Below, piece by piece: positions 22,336 through 33,780 of a stretch of 64,000 nucleotides of DNA. The notes beneath the pieces are model-generated. The model was not told the DNA's origin, did not search any database, and was given only the letters and a program-made list of their open reading frames with translations. Source of the stretch: Cladorhizidae sp. MBARI D1340-BT2 (Eukaryota > Porifera > Demospongiae > Poecilosclerida > Cladorhizidae); NCBI GenBank assembly GCA_028752905.1, contig JAQNBH010000010.1, forward strand, positions 11,248,993-11,312,992, in the 5' to 3' direction. Position numbers and translations under genes: made by a program. Each line of letters opens with the position of its first letter. Position 1 is the first letter of the stretch.

Positions 22336-25130
22336 TAAATGTTTACATATACAACGTGCATCATACATAACTCCTTACATTGTTTTGTCGAAGGTCTGTG
22401 GTGATATCTAATTAGAGGACAGAATATGGATCTCTTGTGGTTAGAACATATGAATATGTGGCAATACTCTTCAATCTTGTTTTATTCGCATCCTAGTGCT
22501 AACTATAGCTGAAGGTGTGCCTACAGGATTAGCAATGCAGTACTTTCTTGAAATAGTTATATAGAGACATGACTAGTGACAACAAAAGCATGTACCATTC
22601 ATGTGATGATGAGCAGGAAGTTTTCACATGCATGTTGAGAAGGAAGCTATATGAATATGGGTATTGATTACAGGATGACGAACGTACTCATGAAAAACAT
22701 GGCTATACAGTATGTATATGTGTTTGTGTGTAGAGGTATAGCTGTTTTATCTCGAAATGCAGTCGGCAAGCATCACAGTATTAATTTCTTCCAAACAAGA
22801 TTAGAGCTCACCAATGATTTAGTACCAGCTATTGTTGCTATGACAAATGAACTCCATAGATATTACCGATGCAACTTTGAGAAGAATCACCTCTGGTATC
22901 ATTAGTACATCCTTCTCTGAAGTATCAGCAACCTTAGTTTTAAGTAACTCATACGAGTTAAATTTCTCCAGTGAAAAGTCAGACGCTATGGTTACTCCCC
23001 TATGAATTTGATGCCAATGCGAAGGCTCCCCCCACCCCACCCCCAGTAGTAATATCTCTAAAACTCACTTGGCAGCTTTTTAAACACCTAAACTGTGGTT
23101 TTAGTACTTATTTGTTCCCGAACAGTTCCAGCATGTCTTGAATTATTTGCTAGGGAACAGATATTTAACCATGTGTAAGGATTGACATGGTTCTTAAGAA
23201 AGCATTCGGTATTCCATTTAGTGTGCATCTGTGGACAGTTATTAATGTATGTCAATTGACTTCCACTTGTCATGCTATTGAGAATTGCTACATGCTACAC
23301 ATGCATGCCAAACTTCAGGTCAGGGCCATAACTTCACATATTTCAGTATGCTTCATAATATATGTTTTATGGAAACTAAAAGAACATATAGGTACAATGT
23401 GCATGTCATGAGGCATGCTTCCCTACAACAGCTCAATTTTACTAGACCAATGTAGGACATCACTGACAAGTGATGGTGTGTAGGATACTTAGGCCCAGCT
23501 TCATTAGAAGATTTTTAGATTTCTGGGCCTTCTTATGCTTGTACCTCTAGGACCTAGGCCTTGAAGTGGTAAATAATTGAAGTACAGTTATGTTGTGGTG
23601 GGTTTGTTTATTTAGCCCCATGTGTGCCGCCATGACTAATCATGAGAGTTTCCATAACCAATGAGGGAGCTTTATGTTTCATGAAAAGTTATGCTTTCAA
23701 GGTGTGCTGTCATTGTAGGAGGAGCCACAAAAGCTCTGCTTCAGAACCCTCATGGCTGTCATACTCCAAAAAAGACGCACAGAAAGTCGAGATTCCACCC
23801 CCACCCTCCCCACATTACACACACTTATGTTGAATACTAAGATCATTAACTTCAACTAGGATTTGGATTGGCAATGGGTTATTATTGTACTGGATAGGGT
23901 TGGAGGGGTGGGGTCAGGGCAGTGGTGAATATAGTTATAACATATTGTGTCTAGGTTTAAGCCAGGACAATTTGACTATAGCTACTGCATGTAGTGGCTG
24001 GGGTGAAGGGCCAAGTCAATGGGTGACTGTGGTTATAGCAAGTGATGGCCAGGGTTAGGGCCAGGGCAATGTGTGACTATAGTCACGGAATGAAGTATCA
24101 CTCATTGATAAAAGGCGGTGTACATTTTCTAACACCAACTGATAATTCTTAACAAGGATAGCCAGCTACTAATCCATGCTGCATAGTTACATACGTAGCA
24201 GTCCTAATTTCTAGCATATGGGCTTGATTTATAATTACTGGTAACTATGTGACAAGGTGAAGGTGTGTCATGCACACTTCTGATTTTACTATGTGAAATG
24301 TGTTTCCTTTTTCATTGTTCTGTTATAATGTTCAACTCACAAATAATTAGACCCTCACATCCTGCATGTGATAATTTTTGGCCACCAATCAGTCCAGGTG
24401 GCTCTCAACCCTTAAGAAGTGCAGTCTGTGGATGAATGGAAGCCTCCTAACTATGGCCTTCAAGCTGAGGTTTGTTTTGGTTTAATCCGTAATTGCTGGA
24501 TTTCAGCAGGACAATTTCACGGAGCTGCTCATTTTTTAAAAATAATTACAGTTTGTTGTGGTATGCTAAACAGTGTAGAGTATTTGAGTATGTCCATTTA
24601 ATATAATTATGTGTGTGTGTGTGAATATCTATGTCTGCTAGTGTAGGCATAGCTACATACAGAGCTATGCTTGTCATTAGGAATGAAATATCTTATTTTT
24701 ATTACTTTCTGCCATGCATGACAAAACTTGTTCTCTCGGTGTGTGTACAGCTTCTATCTGTAAAGTCATGGGAATTTAGTTGTGTTTTTACAAACTCTCA
24801 TTCAAGAACTATTTTACTCAAGCAAGAAGTAAACTTCAAGAGAATTAAGTTGGTTTCAACAGAAGTTGCAGGACACACCCAAGCCAGAAAAATCAAGTAG
24901 GCTGTTTTCTAGATGCTTGTGCTGCTAAAAATGAAGGCTAATTTAATTCAGTCTCTTGTTGATATGGAGGTGAGGTCCTCTCAACTAGTTCAGAATACAG
25001 TCAGAAAGTAGAAGACATGCACTATTAGATCATGATTATTCAGCTTTGCTCACTAGATTCTCTCCCCATAATCCATAAGAAATGTATTATCAGTCAAGCT
25101 TTTCAAAGAATCCATGAACTTTGTCCTGCT
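22336..25130. repeat. repeat family 1, unit B (partial)
   Basis: Head-to-tail after unit A, beginning with the same CGTGCATCATACATAA block. It retains the GTGTGCATCTGTGGACAGTTATT landmark (23220), the minisatellite (23860-24085), CAGGACAATTTCACGGAGC (24506) and GCCATGCATGACAAAACTTG (24711), then passes into another family at about 25130. The short reading frames are not shared in open form among the units, so they are not genes. Confidence 0.8.
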
Positions 25131-25690
25131 TTATGCAGTAGATATGCAGTAGATACGAACCTAATTACGGGGCTGGGAAATTCACAGAATTTACTATAAT
25201 CTGTATATAGACACATATGGTATTGTTAGTAACTACCTGTGAGCTTTCTGCTCAAAACGAATGGGCATGTGGCAGTGTACTGGTTTGTCTAGGGTAAGAA
25301 TTAATTATTGGATCATCGCTAAATGGACATGATCCTGGTTTACTTGATGAAGTGGAGTTCAAGTACAGGTTGAAATGCAGACGTAACACACATCTACACT
25401 GCTGTGCTTCTTCACAGCCATTGCACACTTCTCTTATGCTTGAATTCAATGTCAATTCAGTTATGCTCCTGGAAAAACTAACACAAACCAGTGATCTAGC
25501 TACTAGCTACTTGGTAGTGAGTTCTGAGCAGAATGCTGACAGATCCAAGCAAAATCTTTGACTTCCACTTATCATAATTATTCCCAAAATGTCACTATAT
25601 TGAAGTTGAAGAATGCATCTGGCTGTAGCTAATGTTATGAGCTTTCTTGCCCTAATAGGTTAGCTGAATACCAGATAATATTGCATGTAT
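25130..25690. repeat. repeat family 3, copy 1
   Basis: Matches 51530-52110 closely: both contain GACACATATGGTATT, GGACATGATCCTGGTTTACTT, ACACAAACCAGTGATCTAGC and TACTTGGTAGTG. More diverged partial copies lie near 48840-49200, 53640-54060 and 59010-59160. Confidence 0.8.
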
Positions 25691-26245
25691 GTTATATGTA
25701 GCTTGCTATGAGGATGTATATGTTTGTCTGCCTATGATAGAGCTCCAGGGTAAGCCTTGGTGAGGACTCAAAGAGCCTATTAGTAGGTAACTTTTTGCAA
25801 TAGGTCATGGACATGTCAGGTTCGGGAATAATTTTTACAGGTGAACGTACAATAAATACATAGATAGATACGGACACAGCAATGCCATGTATGGCAGTAC
25901 TAAGTTTTACATCCAACTCCCCACTGAAGGCTTGCTTCACTCACCAAACAAATGCAAGGAATTAACTGAAGTCATGATGGAGAGAGTGAGAGGGGAAAAC
26001 TATGTTGGACAGGCTTACGATATCCTCATGACCACTGATGGCAGTCAGATTGGTAGATGTGATGGGTATGGTCCAACTTGTGGTAAATATTTTTGAACTT
26101 TAGAGCAAGTCCATTAAAATCCATAATGGATTCTCAAACAGTGATAATTAATTAACTAGGACGTCACAGGACGAAGGTAATTTGAAATTGTTCCAAGGAA
26201 CACTGGTAATTGGAAGAGTAAACAGTTCCTGGAAAAGTCAGTTCT
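25690..26245. repeat. repeat family 2, 5' part
   Basis: Shares with 46850-47260 and 52170-52640 the blocks TTTTTACAGGTGAACGTACAA, GGCAGTACTAAGTTTTACAT, CACCAAACAAATGCAAG and GGTAATTTGAA. A 69-codon frame at 25887-26096 (starts MYGSTKFYIQLPTEG) is open here but frameshifted in the copy at 46938 and broken near 52260. The family is joined to a Penelope fragment at about 26245. Confidence 0.75.
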
Positions 26246-26545
26246 TTTGTAGACGGTTGCAGTTAGCCTTCCATCTTCCTTTCTGTGTAGGTGGCAGTCC
26301 AGAAAGGGCAATGATCTATCCAGTTCAAGCTCTATGGTAAACTTTATGGATGGCCTGATGTTGTTCAGATGGTCCAACAATTCCTGATCACTTCCCTTCT
26401 TCACAATGCAGAAGGAATCAACCACGTAACTGTTCCAAAGTCTTGGCTTCAGTGGGGCAGTTGTTCGTGCCAATTCCTAAAAGAATTCCATATAAAGGTT
26501 GGCTACCACTGGAGAGCACCTTCTCTCAGCTAATAATATTTTTGA
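26245..26545 (-). pseudogene. Penelope-like element RT fragment
   Basis: The minus-strand frame reads SPVVANLYMEFF, an in-frame TAG, then LWNSYVVDSFCIVKKGSDQE, LLDHLNNIRPSIKFTIELE and LPFLDCHLHRKEDGRLTATV. This is the RT core end of Penelope-like elements, where the usual YVDD catalytic box is here YVVD, so a catalytic Asp is lost. It stops abruptly after VYK and runs into repeat family 2. The matching downstream part of such an element (but not of this copy) is at 59565-60345. Confidence 0.8.
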
Positions 26546-28200
26546 GAATATAACTTGTCTATAAATGGTTTCCGCTTAGTTTTACTGCCTTGGTATCAGT
26601 TCACTCATTGCCCATTAAATACAAGATCTGCATCATGAAAATATTCTTTTGAGCTTGTTCCAATCCAAAGACACCATTTATCAGGATTTTACCGCTTGGG
26701 TAGAACTAATGGTTTTGTCAGTCTGCCAGGTACTTCAAGTATGTACCACTGTATTCTCTTACAGTGAAAGATAAGTGCACTAAGGCCTGCAAGCCATTAG
26801 CTCCAGCTGGACAGCCAGGACTGTCTGCAGCCTGCCCAATCTCTTTGATTTTTTAACAAGCAGAGTTAGGCTTCTGTGAGGCTGGTCAAATTAGCCAAGA
26901 CACCACTTATAATACTAAGTTTTAGCCGAGTAAACTTTGTGGGTTTTTTCTGATTGGCAGTGCTACTGCTCTCCTCAATAGTATGTATCTGCAGGGAAGT
27001 TATGGCTGGTGGCAGCATGTGCATCAGCTGCTATTACCTGTTAGACATCCAAATTGCACAATAAAGACATTGAGAGAATGCTTTTGCATAGAACGAAGCT
27101 GACCTGGAAGGAATTGCAGACAAGGAATAGTCACACAAACAGTTACCTGGTTGCGATGATCTAGCTATTGCCTCATTGCTGGTGTTACAGCAGATTTGAG
27201 GAATCAATAACAAGCTCACGCAAAAGAGAACTATCAGGAATAAATCCAATAATCAGGATGGTATCCTCTTCTAAAGAAAATGTGAAGCAGTTGATTAATA
27301 ATGAAGTTAAGCAGAAACACGTGGCAGAGTCTTACCATGCTGATAAGCTTGGAAGTCACAATGATAGTAATAGTTGCATCCTGGTATAATAGCCACAGAG
27401 AAATCTTTTTAGATTATTTTAAGATTCAGTTAACGTTGGCACCTTTAATTGCAGATATTGTATGACATAACAGGGCTTTTTTATATATATTTTTACCATT
27501 CTCAAAAATGATACTTAGCTCTCTATCATTTAATTAAGCCAATACTGTTAGAATAATATTGTCATGGATTCCTAAATTAAAAGCCATGTACAATATGCCA
27601 GATAGCTTGAGTAATCATTATCTTCACTCTACCCAATACCAGTTTACACACAGTCCATAGCATCGAATTGGAATTGACCACTTGCACTCAGGAATTCAGG
27701 AAACTCATATATATACATTATTGTAAGATTTTAAGCATTAACATGGAATAAGATAAGATGACTAAACTACAACAAACTGCCAAAGTGGAAAATAATGCTC
27801 TAAGCTACACATCCATATTATGCACCTAGTGGTGGGGATGCAGCTCTGATAATATATCTGTTCTAGGAATGTTACATGAGTATGTCGTGCACAGGAGGAT
27901 CATTACCGCTAACAGAAGATCTTCTCCAGGTTAGCTATTCGATTACGCGATGAACCATAGGAATGTGGGGGTTAATTTCTTGGATCCGCTATAATAGGAT
28001 TCGGATGGTTAACTGAAATGTCTGGATAAATTTGACTGCGAAACTGATACTGCAGGATTGTAAATTTAATTATGGGCATCGTCATCGTATAGCATTACAG
28101 CTTAGATAGATAAAAATATGCGGCGTAATTAGAGAGTCCGGCCTCGATTAGAGCACCCACAAATAGTACCGCTAGATACCTAGAAATTATATGCGTGTGG
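26546..28200. other. unassigned upstream region of gene copy 1
   Basis: No coding region or known repeat family could be supported, although the first 200 bases could be further Penelope sequence. It has no counterpart upstream of gene copy 2, where repeat family 1 adjoins the gene instead. Any promoter or distal regulatory sequence of copy 1 beyond about 200 bases from the ATG must lie here. Confidence 0.45.
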
Positions 28201-28270
28201 GCAAATATAATGTGTGGGTGTTGAAGCATAAACATCCGCTGTTTTGTTGCTATTCCTATTTTTTTCAGCT

Positions 28271-28278
28271 TATAAAAA
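28271..28278 (+). promoter_or_regulatory. TATA-like box of gene copy 1
   Basis: TATAAAAA lies 133 bases before the ATG at 28411, in a segment conserved with gene copy 2. It is the best core-promoter candidate, judged by sequence and conservation only. Confidence 0.4.
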
Positions 28279-28410
28279 TGGTCTGCTGGGACTAAAATCA
28301 TTAATCTATTGTGTTCAAGTGGTGTCCCTTCACTCTCAACTAAAACCTTTTGAGTTGCACAGTGGAGTTGCACAGCACAGTTTCAGTTTCTTCAGCCCAG
28401 TGGATTGAAG

Positions 28411-29817
28411 ATGGTCATTTGCAAACAAATGATGAAATATTCAATTGTAGCAGCTCTCTGTCTCACAGCCCTCTGTCTCACAGCCCTACTTGTGATGAGT
28501 AACAAGGGATTCATCCACCAAAGAAGAACAACCATGTCTACTTCCACTCTTGCTTCCGAAGACAACGTTCAATACATGCGAAGGATACGCAGAACAATAC
28601 GACCAAAGAGAGCTTCCCAATTTGGTTACATCTTGGCAAGCAGTTATTTTGACCAGATGACCGATGCTTCCAAGAACATTCTCTCATTGCAATGCTGGGC
28701 TAGAGCTGTTAGCAAATCCCTCAAGGTTGTGGAACCATTTGTGCACAGAGAATCTGGCTTTGGGGTCTCCCTGAATAGATCTAACATTTCTACCCAAACA
28801 TCTGAGAAGGCAGTAGAAGGCAGCAATATGCTGAGATTGCGAGATGTCTTCAGCTTGGAGAGTTGGGAAGAGCAATTGAGGGGGCAAAGCTACTCTTCTT
28901 TTGAGAGCTGGAAGCTATTTCTACAGTCTGCCCTGAGGAATCTAATTGTCATTGGCAAGCCATGCAGAGCACCTGAAAGAAACAACAGCTGTAATGATCA
29001 ATTCATCACAGTTGCTTCACAGTTTGCCAAAAAGCATCGTTTTGATATAGTCCGATCCGTCCAGTTGAAGAACAAACTCCATTCCTTTGATGAGTTTCGA
29101 AACATAATATATGGAGATCATAAACCAGAAAAGTCTGTGGTGCTGTTCAACAGCTGGGGAGGCATTGTACCAGAAATAAGGAAGGGTCGCATTGCTATAT
29201 CAGACAATAAACCTTGCATCCGCAATTTATTTCCCAACTTTTTATTGGAGAGCAGTCCAAAAATCGTTGAAGACAGCAGGCGATATTTGGATCGGTACAT
29301 GCCAAACAGTGACTCTGACTACATCAGTGTGATGCTAAGAACAGAGCATTTTGGCATCAATCACAACTTCAGAGAAATCAAGTCGCAAGAGGAGAAGGTT
29401 TTACTGTATTCAAGTTGTGTGCAGGGAATTATAAATCAAGTTCGCACCATGCAAGAATTATACCAAACCAAAGGCGTGTTTTTGACTGTAGACTGTCGAA
29501 AATACGGTTCAAGGGAGATAAAAAATAGTTCAGATCAAGATTTGCTCGACACTGTGGTGGAGATGTTATTTCGTGAACTCAAGAGTTATGGAATGAAATT
29601 ATCCTTGGAAGAATGGGACGATTCTTTAAATGAAGTTTCTTCTTTTCGTGTTCCCAGATATGTGGCCCTTCTGCAAAAGAATTTGGCAGCATCTGGTAAA
29701 TGTTTAGTGACTGCAGGAGGTGGCACCTTTCAGAAGTCTGCACAAACATTGTACAAGTCGATCCACAACAGCAACAATATTACATCCCAATGCTATAAGG
29801 TTATACAAGAATGTTAG
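28411..29817 (+). CDS. type II membrane protein, fucosyltransferase-like family, copy 1
   Basis: Single-exon gene of 468 residues from the ATG at 28411. The upstream codon aligned with the copy 2 start is TTG here. The N-terminus is short and basic, then one hydrophobic segment (YSIVAALCLTALCLTALLVM), then a long luminal-type domain: a type II topology typical of Golgi glycosyltransferases. Stretches that resemble fucosyltransferase-fold families are SDYISVMLRTEHFG (compare the HxRRxD nucleotide-sugar motif), GVFLTVDCRKYGS, and near the C-terminus RYVALLQKNLAASGKC and AGGGTFQKSAQTLY. N-glycosylation sequons include NRS, NIS, NSS and NIT. From memory the C-terminal half matches an uncharacterised metazoan family; the enzymatic role is inferred. 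A 15-bp tandem duplication (28456-28485) lengthens the membrane segment by five residues relative to copy 2. Confidence 0.88.
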   Translation: MVICKQMMKYSIVAALCLTALCLTALLVMSNKGFIHQRRTTMSTSTLASEDNVQYMRRIRRTIRPKRASQFGYILASSYFDQMTDASKNILSLQCWARAVSKSLKVVEPFVHRESGFGVSLNRSNISTQTSEKAVEGSNMLRLRDVFSLESWEEQLRGQSYSSFESWKLFLQSALRNLIVIGKPCRAPERNNSCNDQFITVASQFAKKHRFDIVRSVQLKNKLHSFDEFRNIIYGDHKPEKSVVLFNSWGGIVPEIRKGRIAISDNKPCIRNLFPNFLLESSPKIVEDSRRYLDRYMPNSDSDYISVMLRTEHFGINHNFREIKSQEEKVLLYSSCVQGIINQVRTMQELYQTKGVFLTVDCRKYGSREIKNSSDQDLLDTVVEMLFRELKSYGMKLSLEEWDDSLNEVSSFRVPRYVALLQKNLAASGKCLVTAGGGTFQKSAQTLYKSIHNSNNITSQCYKVIQEC

Positions 29818-29990
29818 CATGTACTGTCAGTAGAATTAAAAACATAAGCCCAATTTTTAAAATTCAATTTGTATATAATCATTTTTATACTGACCTTATT
29901 AAACATTAACACAGGACTGAATTGATGAGATTCGTTCATTTTATTGTTTTATTCAAACTGCTATGCGGTAATAAAAAGTCCTGTAAATAT
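29818..29990 (+). promoter_or_regulatory. 3' UTR and candidate polyadenylation signals, copy 1
   Basis: ATTAAA occurs about 20 bases after the stop codon (AGAATTAAAAACATAAG) and AATAAA near 29970. The first lies in sequence conserved with gene copy 2. Confidence 0.4.
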
Positions 29991-30690
29991 TCATAATTAT
30001 ATATATATATATACAACCTGGGTATTCTGTGCTGTTAAACTACTTAAACATATTTATGGCAGCGTATAAAACCTTTCTGGTTAGAGTGTATAGACACATA
30101 ATCACAACCAGGAGTCACTATCTTGATTGTGGTATCTAGTGCTAACTCTGACTGAAAGTGGGCCTACATGGCTGTCGTCAACTGATAGTTTCTTCTTGAA
30201 ATAGAGACATGACCAGTGACAGAAGAAAAGCATCATTCATGTGATGATAAGAAGGAAAATGTTCACATATATAGTGAGAAGAAAGCTCTATGAATATTTT
30301 CATGAGTTTTAATTTCATGAGCCATGAAAAACATGAAGTTTTACACAAATGAAAGTTTCCCGCTCACAAGCATGTATAATTATGTGTTTGTGTTTACAGT
30401 TTAGCTGTGTGTGTGTGTGTGTGCATGTGTGTGTTTGTGTATGTCTGTGATTGTTGTGTGCATGTGTGTGTTTCTTTCTCTATATATCTCTCTCCAGGAA
30501 CATAACCATGTGCCATGCATGAAAATTCTTGATTCTCTCTGTGAGGACAGCTCTCATCTGGAAAGTTATAAGAATTTGTCTTACAAAACGATCAATGAAC
30601 GAATGAAGTCAATGAACGAATGAAGTCAGGATGCATAACAATTATGAAGAAAAATTACATTCTTTCTCAATGAGTGTTGGACTCATAAAG
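29990..30690. repeat. diverged family 1 fragment with TG-rich tract
   Basis: From about 30030 there are degenerate matches to the start of family 1 units (GTGTATAGACACATAATCAC, CTAGTGCTAACT, GTGGGCCTACA, ATGTGATGATAAGAAGGA). A TG-rich microsatellite-like tract lies at 30395-30475. No gene. Confidence 0.55.
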
Positions 30691-31830
30691 TGCTGGCTTC
30701 AAGCTGAATAGAACCAATTGTCAATTAATCAAAAGGAAGGTATCTATGTGCCTGGGACATGCAGTATCTGCCACCAGATGCTGCAAAGGTAGAAGATATC
30801 TCCTTGTACCCGATACCAAAGAATACCAAAGACTTAGAGCGATTTAGAGACTAGAAAACCTCTACCGCTGATTTAAGACAACTACTCAAAGTTTTCTCTA
30901 CCAATCCAGAGACCTCTGAGGAAGGAGGGTAACCTGCACTAGAAATCAAATTGCCAGAGAACTTTTGACATTCTCAAACAGGACTACTAAAGCATTCCCA
31001 CATTTCAGTCAACAGTTTATGTTGCACAATGATTCATGTGATAAGGCCATTGGTAGTGTCTTCAGCCAAACCCAGAGTGGGTTAAGAATGAGTTACGTTC
31101 TACTGAGCCGAAAATTGCAGAAACATATCTAGGACAGCTCTGGCCACATTGTCAGTATTAAGGATCTCCACCCATACATGTATGGCTTTAAGCCTATAGG
31201 AGGGCATCTCACTAGGTGGATGAGCTTCGCTCAGCAGTTGGATTTCCACATGGAACAGATCAGGAATAACAATGGCAATGCATATGTCATACCTAGAAGA
31301 TTTTCTATTGATGAAGTAGTTCCAGTGATCCAAGAATTGAGTACAAATATGAAAGCACTGAGGGCAAACCAACTTGCAGATGGGCAATTTGCGCCCGTTG
31401 TTAAAGCAATTATGGAAGGAAAGTCTCCACATACAGATTCAGCTCTTGGACTAAGATGCCAAGAAGTACTTTGGTGCTGCAAATTTTGAGGGTCATTATC
31501 GGCCGATTCACGACTGGTAATCCCCATCAATGCAAAGGAGGCAGTTCTCCAACCACCCCATGAGATTAGGCAGGACACATAGAGAACTACAAAGGGACAG
31601 TTGTACTGGCTAGGATATTAGTCAGTTATTGAAAACTGGGTACATTATTATCAGATGTGCCAGAAATGCAATCCTCCTCAACATGACCCACAGGCACCTC
31701 TTGACACCTCAACCACCCTTTTTTGAAGCTATCTTGGATATTATGACCTCCAAGTTGAAAGGAAGAAAATATATCCTTGTCATGACCAACATTTTGGTCA
31801 TGACAAATATCCGCATTTTTCTTCCTGCAC
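30690..31830 (+). pseudogene. Ty3/gypsy RT-RNaseH-integrase remnant
   Basis: Plus strand in the ordinary order. AAKVEDISLYPIPKNTKDLE near 30790 is the end of the RT connection region; KAFPHFSQQFMLHNDSCDKA near 30990 is RNaseH; KPIGGHLTRWMSFAQQLDFH and RNNNGNAYVIPRR (31190-31310) close RNaseH. FAPVVKAIMEGKSP follows, and WVHYYQMCQKCNPPQ with APLDTST (31640-31720) is the integrase zinc finger. Stops and frameshifts are frequent. The part from about 31133 is duplicated at 58205-58815, after gene copy 2. Confidence 0.82.
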
Positions 31831-31979
31831 CTGCTTAGTGTGTAGCAGTTCCAGCTAGTTTGTTCGTGAATGTTTAATAGCTTTGGAATACTATTGACTG
31901 GAGAAGCTGGTGCCATCTCATTCTGCCCTTGCAACCTGGCTAGTGCCCAGCTAATAGAGGCCACTTCCTCCCACTGCAA

Positions 31980-32480
31980 TCAGTGTGACCTTCACACTCT
32001 AAGCTGCTAGTATTTTTATAGATCTTTTTTGAAGAGTGACAATATCTCGATATGGGCCCACTTCTACCACATTTACAACAAGCTCATCAGTATACTGACT
32101 AAAACCTCTCCTTGGGCCCTGGTCATGGTCATTTAGTATCATGGACATGTTTGTTCCTGTCCATGGCTTCTCACCTCTCTGCCTACTGCTTCCAAGTCAG
32201 AATAATTCATCTTTAGCTTATCAATCAATTTCTCGATTTCAGTAGCGAGATAATCTCTTTCAGAGCCACGGATACTAGCTGTGCCAATTGGTATTTTCCC
32301 CTACTTTCAGGGGTTTCCTCTCAAAACACCTGCAACCATCATCTCAGGAGTCAGGTAAGACTTGCTGCAGGATGGCCACTACAGCCTTGTCCAGAGTCTG
32401 CCAGGATTTCAGCTAACACAAAATGTGACATGGCTGTTGTCAGGATATGCGAAGTAAGAGTTTAGTACTAGTGTTTCCTT
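31980..32480 (-). pseudogene. gag remnant with zinc knuckle
   Basis: On the minus strand near 32030-32090 the sequence encodes CCKCGRSGPISRYCHSSKK, a CCHC knuckle in which the conserved His is Pro. Upstream (toward 32270) a frame reads DYLATEIEKLIDKLKMNYSD, plausible gag coiled-coil sequence. It lies tail to tail with the plus-strand remnant at 30690-31830, so the two belong to different insertions. Confidence 0.5.
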
Positions 32481-33780
32481 GGCATTCTACCCAAGTTGGT
32501 GTAGGTCTTGTGTGCTAAGAGTTGGAGGTCATCAAAGTATGTTGAATACCTTTATAGGAATATTTTCTTTGAAAATATATCCAGAAACATCAAGGTCACT
32601 CAAAAACTATGCCAGAATCAACTATGCAGTTGTAACTCCCCAACAGGTGGTTATCAAATAGCCAAATTTGGTCTGCTGCCTCCCAAAGCTCTAAAATGTA
32701 ATATCCATAGACCACAATAGATGACAACTGCATTGGTAATGATTGGCAGCCCATTGGTGGCAAGACAAGCAAAAAGCCAAGGATCACCTTCTCATCACCA
32801 TATCTTGGCCATACAGTACATGAAGTAAACAAAATCTGCTTCATGCAGCATGAGCACTAAAAGAGCTCTCAAATGATATCCCCAAATGTTTTGTGAGTGA
32901 ATTCTAGCCAAGTTATGACTGTTATGCAACCACAAAATATGGATTTTCAAACATCATGATATTACATCAAGGTTAGGAACAAAGTTATCTCTTCGGTTAG
33001 CATTCCTTGTTGGTTTCTCTGCTTTTTTAATCAAGTGGAAATCCATGGACTTAAACCACCAACGTTTGAAATGGAGCATTTAATTGTTCTAGAACTTTGG
33101 AAGTAACTAGTAGATAAGTACCACAAGAGTTAGAATGAGAATACCTTTTTTGTTTTTTGAGCAACTTCTTCGTTTTAACAATTCTTTGGTAACCTTCATA
33201 AGCCAGTATATCATTGTTCTGTTTTATAGTGAATATGGTATTACAGTGCATGTGGTATAAGACTTCTCTAACTATTTAGAGTGAGCTTGACTTGAAGGTT
33301 CTGCTAAGTCTGTTTCAGAAGTAGTCTGGTCATCCCACAGGTACGTAACAGTCATTTTAGCCAATTTTTGTAGTGTTTGACCGGTTCTGGTTGCTTGTTG
33401 AAAGGCATACCAAATGCTACCCTCACCAATGATAACATTTATACCTTCTTATACACATTTGAGTCCCATATGCACAATTTCAAGGTGAATCTGGAGTACT
33501 GGTTTCCAACCTTAATCCTGCGCACTGACCTCTTGTGCAAGGTATATGCATTCTTCAGTCAAGTGTAAAGTGTAGATCAGATTGGAACTAAACTAAGTCT
33601 GCTTACTTCTACGTGTGAGTTTGCATGCACAGAGAAAAAGAGTTGAAGGCAACTATCATCCAGAACCATCAGTCAATGCATTTAAGAAGAGTGGGACTTC
33701 AAGAAGATCTATCTTTAAAGGCTCTACTCAGCAAAGCAAGATCACAAGAAGTAAGTGAAGGTTAAGCAAAAGTAATAAAA
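32481..33780. other. unassigned, perhaps degraded retroelement DNA
   Basis: Short frames of 60-80 codons on both strands, none recognised. Its position just before a Ty3 gag-knuckle suggests decayed gag, but I see no diagnostic residue. Confidence 0.3.

Noticed and set aside
30690..31830. Considered as a third Ty3 element with reversed pol order
   Set aside because: RNaseH is followed by the integrase zinc finger on the same strand, which is the ordinary order.
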